Part shown: positions 46,130-53,033 of the stretch, in pieces
Numbering within the stretch: position 1 is the first letter of the stretch
Layout of the letters: the number at the start of each line of letters is the position of its first letter
Notes under the pieces: model-generated
What the model saw: only the letters and a program-made list of their open reading frames with translations
Told to the model about the DNA's origin: nothing
The model's database searches: none
Assembly (NCBI RefSeq): GCF_003113895.1
Contig: NZ_BDUD01000001.1
Coordinates: 2,021,821 to 2,085,820 of the forward strand
DNA length: 64,000 bases
Direction: 5' to 3'
Origin: Nostoc commune NIES-4072
GTDB taxonomy: Bacteria; Cyanobacteriota; Cyanobacteriia; Cyanobacteriales; Nostocaceae
Position numbers and translations under genes: made by a program

Positions 46130-47221
46130 ATGGAAAGAATAGAAGTTGAGCAAAGAACTATTTTAATTGGTTTGGCAGGTAGTCACGGCTATGGTTTAAA
46201 TCGTCCTGATTCAGACTTTGATTATCGGGGAGTATTTATCGCACCCAAAAGGTATTACTTGGGATTTGATCATATAGAACAAAAAGATACTGGTTGGGAT
46301 GAACCAGGAATATTTCCATTTATTGATGGCAACAAAGACACAGTTATATATGAATTAAGAAAAATACTCCAGTTATTAGCAGGTGCGAATCCCAATGTTT
46401 TAGAATTGCTCTGGTTAAGTAACTATCCTTTTTTAAGCGCAGTCGGACAGCATTTAATTAATCATAAGCAGTTATTTTTGAGCAAGAAGGTAAAACATAC
46501 TTACACTGGTTATGCCTTTGCCCAAATTAAAAAAATGGAAACTCATCGGAAATGGTTGTTAAAGCCACCGCAAAAAAAGCCAATACCATCTGACTTCGCC
46601 ATAGAAGACGAAGCACCCCTCAGCAAAGATGAGCTAAATGCTTTTCTAGAATATCTTTATAACTTAATCAGAGGACGGATTGAGTTTTTGGAAGAAGCGG
46701 AACAATTATACCAATTGCTGACGGCAGATATTGATTTTAAAGGCGTGTTGAAACAATACACTTTGCCAGATGAAACTTTGGAATATACCCAAAAGTTAAC
46801 CAATAGCCGTAAAGATTTTATCCGTCTGCTTCAGAAAAGTCAAAGTTATCAAATAGCTTTAAGAGAATGGAAAGCTTACTTATCTTGGCAAGAAAATAGA
46901 AATCCGGCTAGAGCAGAAATGGAAAGAAAATCGGGTTTTGACCTCAAACATGGAATGCACTGCATTAGATTGTTACGCAGTGGAGTAGAAATATTGCGGC
47001 GGGGTGAAGTGATTGTAGATAGGAGAATAGCTGGTGATTTTGGGGATTTAAAAGCTATTTTAAAAGGTGAGTATTCTTATGAAGAAGTGATGAAAAAGGC
47101 AGAAGATTTGGTGGCTGAAATGGAAATTGTTTACGAACAATCTACCCTACCTCACAAACCTGATTTAGAGCAAATTAATGAGTTGTGTATGGAATTGGTG
47201 GAAATGCAGGGATGGTATTAA
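46130..47221 (+). CDS. Predicted nucleotidyltransferase (COG3541 family)
   Basis: 363 aa. The Pol-beta-like motif GLAGSHGYGLNRPDSDFDYRGVFI (residues about 14-37) has the GS and DxD metal-binding residues. The rest, with HLINHKQLFLSKKVKHTY, FLEEAEQLYQ and KHGMHCIRLLRSGVEILR, fits the COG3541 long nucleotidyltransferases found in many bacteria and phages, with unknown target (possibly tRNA or protein). Transcribed alone. It borders the integrated element that starts with the recombinase at 47305. Confidence 0.85.
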   Translation: MERIEVEQRTILIGLAGSHGYGLNRPDSDFDYRGVFIAPKRYYLGFDHIEQKDTGWDEPGIFPFIDGNKDTVIYELRKILQLLAGANPNVLELLWLSNYPFLSAVGQHLINHKQLFLSKKVKHTYTGYAFAQIKKMETHRKWLLKPPQKKPIPSDFAIEDEAPLSKDELNAFLEYLYNLIRGRIEFLEEAEQLYQLLTADIDFKGVLKQYTLPDETLEYTQKLTNSRKDFIRLLQKSQSYQIALREWKAYLSWQENRNPARAEMERKSGFDLKHGMHCIRLLRSGVEILRRGEVIVDRRIAGDFGDLKAILKGEYSYEEVMKKAEDLVAEMEIVYEQSTLPHKPDLEQINELCMELVEMQGWY

Positions 47222-47304
47222 CAACGCATGTTTTGATTACTTTTAAAGATTTTTGAGTAGCGAATGAGTAGCGATCGCTCTATTTTTGATTCACGCACAA
47301 ATTA

Positions 47305-48465
47305 TCAAAAATCTGGGCATTCGCCCTTGGTAGCTTCTGGGTGAACGTAATAGCGAAGTACTGTATTTACATCGTCTCCGATCCAATAGGCAACTCTGTC
47401 AGGGGAGTTACCAGCCGCGATCGCCCAAGTTGCAAAAGTGTGCCTGGTAGCGTAGGGGTTCAAATAAGGAACTTTTCCCTCATTGGATAATTTCTTCACT
47501 ACTCCGGTTTGGTTTTTCCCGTCTCGGTTCCAAGCATGGCTCAATGCCGAACTAGTCATAGGACAGCCTCTTTTTGTTGAAAAAATACGGGAATCACCTG
47601 ATGCTGTTGGCTTCATCGATAGCAATAGTTCATGCAATTTGGCTCCGGCGCTGCACTGGAATATTCTGCTTTTACCGTTCTTTGTGCCTTTCTCTATCCC
47701 CAAAAGGTTTTTTGATCTGGAGATGCTGATCTGTAAGCAATCTCTCGAAACATCTTTCCAGGTAAGAGCAAATGCTTCACCATGTCTGCAACCAGTCCAA
47801 AAGAGAAACTTTATGAGATTGCTGTAATGACTGCATCGGTCGTCAGACTCAAAAGCTCCGACGATCGCATCTCGCTGTTCAATGGTGAAAGCCCTACAAT
47901 CATCGGTGTTATTCTTGGTTTTCTTAATTTTTTTGAGGCTCTCAAATGGATTGGCTGTGATAATTCCTTCCTCTAAAGCCCAACGACAGCATTGGTCAAA
48001 TCGGAGTAAATATTTTGAAGCCATAAACTGGCTTGTGTTCTCCATTAGCCAATTTCTGATTTTTGGCGCGTCTAAAAGTGAGCGAGATGGTAGCCGATCG
48101 ATAGTTCTGCTTACCACTTTGTAAGTAGAGTAGATAGTGGTTGCTTCTATCTGCCTAGACTGAAATTCTGTAAACATCTCCCACAACTCCCCCAAGTCGC
48201 CTTTACTATTTGGGGAAAGGGAATTTAGGGGAGTTGCGATCGCACTAGGACTAAACTGATATCTCTCCAAGGTAGGGTCAAAGCGCCCCAATGAAATATC
48301 GGTTGCTATGGCATCCCGACGTAAACGCACAATATCGCGGTTGCGTTTAAGGTCTTTTAACCCCGTAGATATTTGAAATTGCTTAGGAAAGCCTTTGACT
48401 CTAAACCGCAGCAAAAGTTTGTCTGACCGTGGATCGGAGCTAATCCACTTATCTTCGGTGTCCAT
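47305..48465 (-). CDS. Tyrosine recombinase / integrase
   Basis: About 386 aa from ATG 48465, whose A is shared with the stop of the upstream gene (TAATG); a longer frame to 48528 would overlap that gene. It has the C-terminal catalytic domain of tyrosine recombinases: Arg227 (TGCRHGEAFALTW), Lys about 262, Arg341 in YATRHTF, Trp361 in place of a His, and Tyr373 (RYYVHP). The usual HxxR is YATR here. It probably integrated or excises the element to its right, and is co-transcribed with a zinc-ribbon protein. Attachment-site duplications were not found by eye. Confidence 0.9.
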   Translation of the reverse strand: MDTEDKWISSDPRSDKLLLRFRVKGFPKQFQISTGLKDLKRNRDIVRLRRDAIATDISLGRFDPTLERYQFSPSAIATPLNSLSPNSKGDLGELWEMFTEFQSRQIEATTIYSTYKVVSRTIDRLPSRSLLDAPKIRNWLMENTSQFMASKYLLRFDQCCRWALEEGIITANPFESLKKIKKTKNNTDDCRAFTIEQRDAIVGAFESDDRCSHYSNLIKFLFWTGCRHGEAFALTWKDVSRDCLQISISRSKNLLGIEKGTKNGKSRIFQCSAGAKLHELLLSMKPTASGDSRIFSTKRGCPMTSSALSHAWNRDGKNQTGVVKKLSNEGKVPYLNPYATRHTFATWAIAAGNSPDRVAYWIGDDVNTVLRYYVHPEATKGECPDF

Positions 48466-48743
48466 TAGTTGCTTCCCCACCCGCCGCACCGAGGACAGCA
48501 GAGCAATTCGCCGTCCTCCTGAATCCACCCACCGCCATTACACTTATTACATAGGGTTGCGTTGTCAGCCTCTGCTGCAAGACACCACCTCAAGGTTGCG
48601 TTGTCAATCTTAGTGTCGTCGTAGTCTGGGTCGTCAGCATCTAATGCCCAAAGATGACCGCAGTCTAAACACAACCAGAAACCTTGATTTTCTTCATAGT
48701 CTAACGTTGTGGAATCACATCGAGGACAAGTTGTTTGACTCAT
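48465..48743 (-). CDS. Zinc-ribbon protein, 92 aa
   Basis: Two cysteine pairs at the N-terminus (TCPRC, LCLDCGH) and a DnaJ-like CNKCNGGG ... CCPRCGG unit at the C-terminus indicate two zinc-binding modules separated by an acidic stretch (DADDPDYDDTK). It is translationally coupled to the integrase (TAATG), so it might be a directionality or regulatory factor; this is inferred from position. No known family was recognised beyond zinc ribbons. Confidence 0.75.
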   Translation of the reverse strand: MSQTTCPRCDSTTLDYEENQGFWLCLDCGHLWALDADDPDYDDTKIDNATLRWCLAAEADNATLCNKCNGGGWIQEDGELLCCPRCGGWGSN

Positions 48744-49018
48744 TGCAGAATTAAAAATTATTTGGAATTTTTAAGTTTTTTAAACCCAGAAAATTTTGTC
48801 TACAGTCGCTAAAACCCATTATTAGCAAGGGTTTTAGCCGTCTACAGGCGAATTTTTAAATCTTAAAAATTGTAGGCACTGTAGACGGTCTAAAGTTTAA
48901 TTAGTGCTTGGGTATTGAGGGTTAGCTGAAATTCTCAAAGTATTTGAGAGATGATAGTTAATTCGCCTACAATCAAGTCTAGACAAGGTGTAGACGGACT
49001 GTAGGCAAACTGTAGACA
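48744..49018. repeat. Operator-like region with five GTCTACAG/CTGTAGAC motifs
   Basis: GTCTACAG occurs at 48798 and 48840, CTGTAGAC at 48879 and 49010, and GTGTAGAC at 48989; GTCTAGAC at 48978 and TGTAGGCA-type variants lie between. A perfect 10-bp stem GCTAAAACCC/GGGTTTTAGC (48807-48838) sits between the first two. The arrangement upstream of the Zn-ribbon/integrase genes suggests an operator or a recombination/replication site. Confidence 0.6.
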
Positions 49019-49968
49019 TTACTTTGACCACCTCCAGCCGAGGCGATCGCCACTATCTACCACTTCCCCCAAACCCCTCTCAGCAAGGGATTGAAAGATT
49101 ATCCTGATATTCTCTGGGTCATCTTTCTTAAATTGCTGGCTTGCTTGCTGGAGTACTCGCGCCTTCAAAATCTCCCCTGGATGCTCTTTTCCCCAAGTGA
49201 GAATGATCTGCTCATATTCATTGAGGTCTTGGGGCAATTGCATCTCCTCATTTCCCCCGCCGGAGTTTTCCGCCTGCACCGTCGATCCGGTTCCCCAGTT
49301 GCTAAGGTCAAGCTCACATGGGCAGTCATCGACCATAAACCGCCTTTTACCACCAGCTTTCAACCACTGCTCTAGTTGAGGATCTTTGAGTTTAGTCCTG
49401 GCGTGGTCGCGTCCGAACTGTCCCAAACGCACCAGACAGAAGCAGCTTCGGCTTGATTAATCCATGACCAATCATCTGGTTTAGCGTCGCTGTCGTAGAC
49501 AACTACACGACCACCGATTTTGGAGGATAGGTACTGGGTAAAGGTTGATTTCCCGTCGCCAGTTCCACCAACTAAAGCAACGTGTTTCTGTTTTTTCTGG
49601 ATGTACTCAACTGGATCAGTGATTAAGTTCTTTGGTTTCCAGTTGGCATCCAATGCCCCAACGGTAACGGCTAACTGTGCTGTGGGTTGAGTGTTGGCGC
49701 GGGCCCACGCTTGGAAGTTGACCCGTGATGCTCGGTCAATATCGCCGAGTGATTGTTGCAGTAATTTGGCTGTTTGGCGATGTCTGCGACCTACTTCTAA
49801 AGTCCCGACGGATGCCGCTAGAATCCAGGGTTTTGACTCAGGCTTTTGACTTGCCCCCAGGAACAACAAGCCACAGCTGACAGCTAGACTACCCCAGAAT
49901 GACCACTTGGCATAGGCGTACATCTGCAAATGTTGATGTAACTGGGATGGGTGTAAATCACTGCTCAT
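49019..49968 (-). pseudogene. FtsK/VirD4-like DNA-translocation ATPase, internal deletion
   Basis: Two frames appear to be remnants of one gene. The first (49968-49372) has a membrane-proximal region, Walker A GGTGDGKST and a short following segment (RVVVYDSDAKPDDW), then goes out of frame near 49455. The second (49432-49019) starts in another frame with VRLGQFGRDHARTKLKDPQL, resembling the end of such ATPase domains, followed by a winged-helix C-terminus (EYEQIILTWGKEHPGEIL...RLGWRW). Walker B and most of the motor domain are missing, so the middle was deleted. The start overlaps the preceding gene as ATGA. The intact ancestor probably served plasmid-like DNA handling. Confidence 0.6.
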
Positions 49969-50330
49969 ATTCCTAGTAAGACCCCCACTGCAACCAACCC
50001 AACCCGCAACAGCAGAACATCTCTAATCTCTGGCACTATTTGCCGCAAGTAAAGTGCGACAATTCCAGCGATCGCTAACACCCCCAGTACTCCCAACCGG
50101 ATAAAACCAGGTATGGGTATACTTACCCAGCAACTACTTAATAAAGCCGGAATCGTAACTGTGGAAGCAAGGGTATAAGCTAAGTCTGGGAGATTGTCTG
50201 GGAGTGCGATCGCGTTTATCCACCCTTTTTTAAATTGCTCTAACTTAGATAGCTCGGCTGTACTAGCGACTGGCGAGTAGTGACCCTTATCGCTTGGAAC
50301 CTCAACGACAATTTTTTGCTCATCTGCCAT
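49965..50330 (-). CDS. Small membrane protein of the element, about 121 aa
   Basis: From ATG 50330 (MADEQKIVVEVPSDKG): a soluble N-terminus, then about three hydrophobic segments (LAYTLASTVTIPALLSSCWV; FIRLGVLGVLAIAGIVALYL; LLLRVGLVAVGVLLGI). It overlaps the downstream ATPase remnant by 4 bp and the upstream 40-aa gene, all signs of one operon. It could be the membrane anchor of a DNA-transfer apparatus, but there is no family evidence. Confidence 0.65.
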   Translation of the reverse strand: MADEQKIVVEVPSDKGHYSPVASTAELSKLEQFKKGWINAIALPDNLPDLAYTLASTVTIPALLSSCWVSIPIPGFIRLGVLGVLAIAGIVALYLRQIVPEIRDVLLLRVGLVAVGVLLGI

Positions 50331-50442
50331 ACTGCACCTCGATTTTGAGGTAGAAAGGGCGGCTCCCCTCCGGTTTGCATAGGGTGACGATCGCAATGAT
50401 TAGAGCGCCAATGACGCAAATAAGAATGCTTATTTGATTCAT
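50320..50442 (-). CDS. Tiny membrane protein, 40 aa
   Basis: ATG 50442 preceded by AGGAGCAGGA, a very good ribosome binding site. The peptide has one membrane helix (ISILICVIGALIIAIVTLC) and a short basic tail. Its TGA overlaps the start of the next gene by 11 bp. Too short for usual gene finders; the operon position supports it. Confidence 0.55.
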   Translation of the reverse strand: MNQISILICVIGALIIAIVTLCKPEGSRPFYLKIEVQYGR

Positions 50443-50594
50443 TCCTGCTCCTTCTCCTTCTCTCGTATGGCTTTCCAGGTTTCGGGGTAAGTTTTCCTGT
50501 GCATCCGCCGAATTTCTGCTTGCACCTCTGGCGGTTGTTTTTTTAATTCTTCAGATATAGCTATAGCCGCAATCAGCCAAGGGCTACGAGTATT

Positions 50595-50825
50595 TCAGTC
50601 ATTCTCTCTCCCCCAGTCGCTGTACAAGCCGTATCCACTGGTTTCGGTCAGTCGATCATTGATTCGGTTGATAACTGGGTTATCACTGGCGGGTAGTGGT
50701 TTCCCTTGGAGGTAGGCGGTTGAGATTTCGGCGCACTCCTCCTCAGATGCACCATTACCTAGTAGCTGTCCCTCTGGGAAGCCGACATGGTGAATTTCGT
50801 TACTGGGATTTGGTTGATCAGTCAT
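50595..50825 (-). CDS. Hypothetical protein of the element, 76 aa
   Basis: ATG 50825 (MTDQPNPSNEIHHVGFPEGQ) is preferred; the frame also extends 15 codons upstream. It is acidic, with NGASEEECAEISTAYLQGKP as a helical part. A protein-like 47-codon extension (SEELKKQPPEVQAEIRRMHR) continues in the same frame after the stop, so the gene may have been shortened by a nonsense mutation. Function unknown. Confidence 0.5.
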   Translation of the reverse strand: MTDQPNPSNEIHHVGFPEGQLLGNGASEEECAEISTAYLQGKPLPASDNPVINRINDRLTETSGYGLYSDWGREND

Positions 50826-50906
50826 ATAATCAAAGTGATGTTTAGTTTCTTGGTGGAGACGACATCGCATTGGGGCGATCGCGGATCTGTGCGGACGGCG
50901 GCCGCC

Positions 50907-51275
50907 TTAATAATCAACTTTTGATGCAGTGGTTGAATTGAAGTTAGTCACTAGCCATATCTGCCAAGTTTTTCGCTTTTGTGGGCTGACTTCGATGGGC
51001 TGACGGGTATCGAGACAAACCCCGCGCCCATCGTTGAGTTTTACGTAAAGGCTCTTACCTGTTTTGGTTCGAGAAAACAGTTGTCCGGGTGCTAAAGTGT
51101 CAAAACCTACTTGAGTTTTCCCAACTACGTATTCAGCCTGGTGAACATCAAAACCCTCAGAAAGTGGATCTGTTGACATTTCTTTCCACTCTCTCGGCTT
51201 TCTGGTTTTAGCCTCAGCATTACTGGCTGACTTGCCGTTAGTAGTGGCTCGATCTGTGGTCTGTTGGTCGGTCAT
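50907..51275 (-). CDS. Hypothetical protein of the element, 122 aa
   Basis: The N-terminal 35 residues are polar and disordered (QQTTDRATTNGKSASNAEAK). The remainder looks like a small beta-rich domain (YVVGKTQVGFDTLAPGQLFS; SLYVKLNDGRGVCLDTRQPI). Nothing was recognised. It lies directly downstream of a repeat array (51279-51374) that could be its operator. Confidence 0.6.
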   Translation of the reverse strand: MTDQQTTDRATTNGKSASNAEAKTRKPREWKEMSTDPLSEGFDVHQAEYVVGKTQVGFDTLAPGQLFSRTKTGKSLYVKLNDGRGVCLDTRQPIEVSPQKRKTWQIWLVTNFNSTTASKVDY

Positions 51276-51278
51276 AGT

Positions 51279-51374
51279 GGGTAACGTGTGCCTCGATAAT
51301 GGGTGATATGTGCCTCACAAGTGGGTCGATAGTAGGTGATATGTACCTCGATATTGGGTGACGTGTGCTTTGTG
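51279..51374. repeat. Iterated GGGTGATATGTGCCTCGAT repeats, 11-bp-multiple spacing
   Basis: Four imperfect copies begin at 51279, 51301, 51334 and 51356, i.e. 22, 33 and 22 bp apart, always on the same face of the helix. Each carries GGGTRAYRTGTGCCTC. They lie immediately upstream of the minus-strand 122-aa gene. Likely binding sites for a repressor or iterons of a plasmid-type origin. Confidence 0.75.
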
Positions 51375-51485
51375 TTAACTTGAAAACGACATCTGTCTAT
51401 TTGCTAAAGTATTGCTGTATAAGCATTTCGGTGTTTTTGTCTTTTGGTGCTGCGCTACAATCTCCTTAATTGAAATTTGAACCGG

Positions 51486-51516
51486 GCGATCGCTTGCGAG
51501 TAGTGGTCGCCTTTTT
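51486..51516 (+). terminator. Hairpin with T-run
   Basis: GGCGATC (51486) pairs with GGTCGCC (about 51507), followed by TTTTTA. It follows no obvious plus-strand gene and may end a small RNA or read-through transcript from upstream. Confidence 0.4.
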
Positions 51517-51576
51517 ATTTGCACTGCCAACCCCGCGACGCTACGACTTATGGGTGAATGCAGTTACTATCCGGCT

Positions 51577-51744
51577 TTACTCCTCTTCTGGTTCGGCGGT
51601 GATGACGATAGTTACTCTGTTGTCACCAGGGTTAAGGCTGACAAGAAAAAATTCTTGATCGCTGTCCAGGTCTTCAAACGCTATCTCCGAGTCAGCCGGG
51701 AATCCTTGTAATTTTTCAATCAAATTTTGAATAGTAATTGTCAC
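51577..51744 (-). CDS. Acidic 55-aa protein, GTG start
   Basis: The frame GTG 51744 to TAA 51577 encodes a compact acidic protein (MTITIQNLIEKLQGFPADSE, then FEDLDSDQEFFLVSLNPGDN). AGGAGATAACCAGC in front of GTG is an excellent ribosome binding site. Too short for most gene calls, but composition and RBS support it. It resembles small DUF-type immunity or anti-restriction proteins only in being acidic; function unknown. Confidence 0.65.
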   Translation of the reverse strand: MTITIQNLIEKLQGFPADSEIAFEDLDSDQEFFLVSLNPGDNRVTIVITAEPEEE

Positions 51745-51955
51745 GCTGGTTATCTCCTGGGTAAGTTGTTGGCGGTCAAGTTTCCCCTAGCAGGTCTTTG
51801 GTATTCGCTCAGTGCTGGCAGGCTGCTATCTCTGCCTGGTTTGTAAAAACTGATTTTCCTTGCCAAAGTAGTTGTAGGCGTATACAACTGAGTATAGTGT
51901 AATAGTAGGAGCATGAAATGTAAAGGTTGTGTGCGGATACAATAAGGAGTAGTAG

Positions 51956-52306
51956 ATGGGTACAACAAAAGATGAGAAAACCACTTCACGGAGAGAGGAA
52001 GCAGAAGTTAAACCTCTCGATATCGCCAGAAGGAATGGAATTACTGGAAGAGAAGGCCAAAATCTTAGGAATCAGCAAGAGCGAGATCATCGAGCGAGTA
52101 GCCAGAAATCAAGTATCTTCAGCTCCGGAACAGCAGTTACTGGGGGAATGCTTGACCACCTGATCGATGAATATTGCAGTCAGGTGGCAATAAAACAAGA
52201 GGAGATTGAGCGCCTTAATAATGAGGTAAGTCGGCTCGAAACCAGGGTTCAAGAGTTCAAAGCACTTCGAGCCGAACTGCAAAAACAATTTCAAGAAGCT
52301 TCATGA
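51956..52306 (+). pseudogene. Ribbon-helix-helix regulator with coiled-coil tail, frameshifted
   Basis: AAGGAG at 51944-51949 precedes ATG 51956, but the ribbon-helix-helix segment KLNLSISPEGMELLEEKAK...SKSEIIERVARNQ is in the frame that opens at ATG 51972. The C-terminal coiled coil (LDHLIDEYCSQVAIKQEEIE, then NNEVSRLETRVQEFKALRAE) is back in the first frame after about 52145. A one-base loss near GAATGCTT would explain the second shift. Either the gene is broken, a sequencing error occurred, or two proteins are made (a second start at ATG 52148 is possible). It belongs with the element's replication genes. Confidence 0.6.
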
Positions 52307-52307
52307 C

Positions 52308-52344
52308 AGCCGTCCTGCCCGCTCTGGCAAGGACGGCTTTTTCA
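52308..52344 (+). terminator. Rho-independent terminator
   Basis: AGCCGTCCT (52308-52316) pairs perfectly with AGGACGGCT (52330-52338), followed by TTTTTC. It ends the RHH gene. Confidence 0.9.
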
Positions 52345-52435
52345 TGGATATGTCGCCTACTTTCTGTAGCAGGCGATGCATCTGTGACTATTCGGGGTTG
52401 AGTTGCGATCGCTGTTGACTAATACCCAATGACCA

Positions 52436-52648
52436 ATGACCGAGAAACCAACATACCCAAACTTCGACAACCTAGTAAACCAGACAGATGCAGAAATGCA
52501 GCGATTGGGCTGGACAGAACTCCAAGGTCGAGAGCATTTGATGAAATATTATGGAGTGCGATCGCGGCTCCTGCTGACCGAAGAGGAGTTAGACAACTTT
52601 CTGCTTTACCTGCAACTGACCGATTCCCCAACACCCAATAACCAATGA
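52436..52648 (+). CDS. Hypothetical protein of the element, 70 aa
   Basis: Begins MTEKPTYPNFDNLVNQTDAE and continues with GWTELQGREHLMKYYGVRSR and LLTEEELDNFLLYL: a small helical protein. Its stop overlaps the next start as ATGA (52645-52648), so the two genes form an operon. No family was recognised. Confidence 0.65.
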   Translation: MTEKPTYPNFDNLVNQTDAEMQRLGWTELQGREHLMKYYGVRSRLLLTEEELDNFLLYLQLTDSPTPNNQ

Positions 52649-52926
52649 GTACACAGGAAGAACAGATAAAAGCTGCGATCGTGATTTATGGAGACGAAAT
52701 AGCGATCATTGACCCAGAAGTAAACGGTGCTACAGAGGTTGCCTGCCGCAATCTACATAAATTTGTCGATTACGTTCAGACCTTAGACCCACTCTTGGAA
52801 CGCCATGAGGCGATCGTAATGACAGCCGCAATTTTAGACGGACTGCCAGCATTGCTCGAAACAGACCAAGACCTTATTGCTGGGCTAAAAGCCGAGTGTC
52901 GGGAATTAAGGAATCATCGCCAATAA
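52645..52926 (+). CDS. Hypothetical protein of the element, 93 aa
   Basis: A helical, acidic protein (STQEEQIKAAIVIYGDEIAI; FVDYVQTLDPLLERHEAIVM) coupled to the preceding gene by an ATGA overlap. It lies 107 bp upstream of the replication protein and is probably its accessory; no homologue was recognised. Confidence 0.65.
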   Translation: MSTQEEQIKAAIVIYGDEIAIIDPEVNGATEVACRNLHKFVDYVQTLDPLLERHEAIVMTAAILDGLPALLETDQDLIAGLKAECRELRNHRQ

Positions 52927-53033
52927 AAACCGAACTTCAAATTGCGATCGACCCTTTTTAATAGTAGGAAAAAAACAGACACTCAAAAAAAAAGAGTGAT
53001 TACCTGAATCACCCCTAAAATCAAATTAAAAAT

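Noticed and set aside
47222..47304. tRNA gene as attachment site near the integrase
   Set aside because: No cloverleaf or T-loop sequence could be found there or elsewhere in the window by eye.
51750..51989. 79-codon minus-strand frame
   Set aside because: Overlaps the start region of the RHH gene and has chance-like composition; the neighbouring 55-aa frame has the better start signals.
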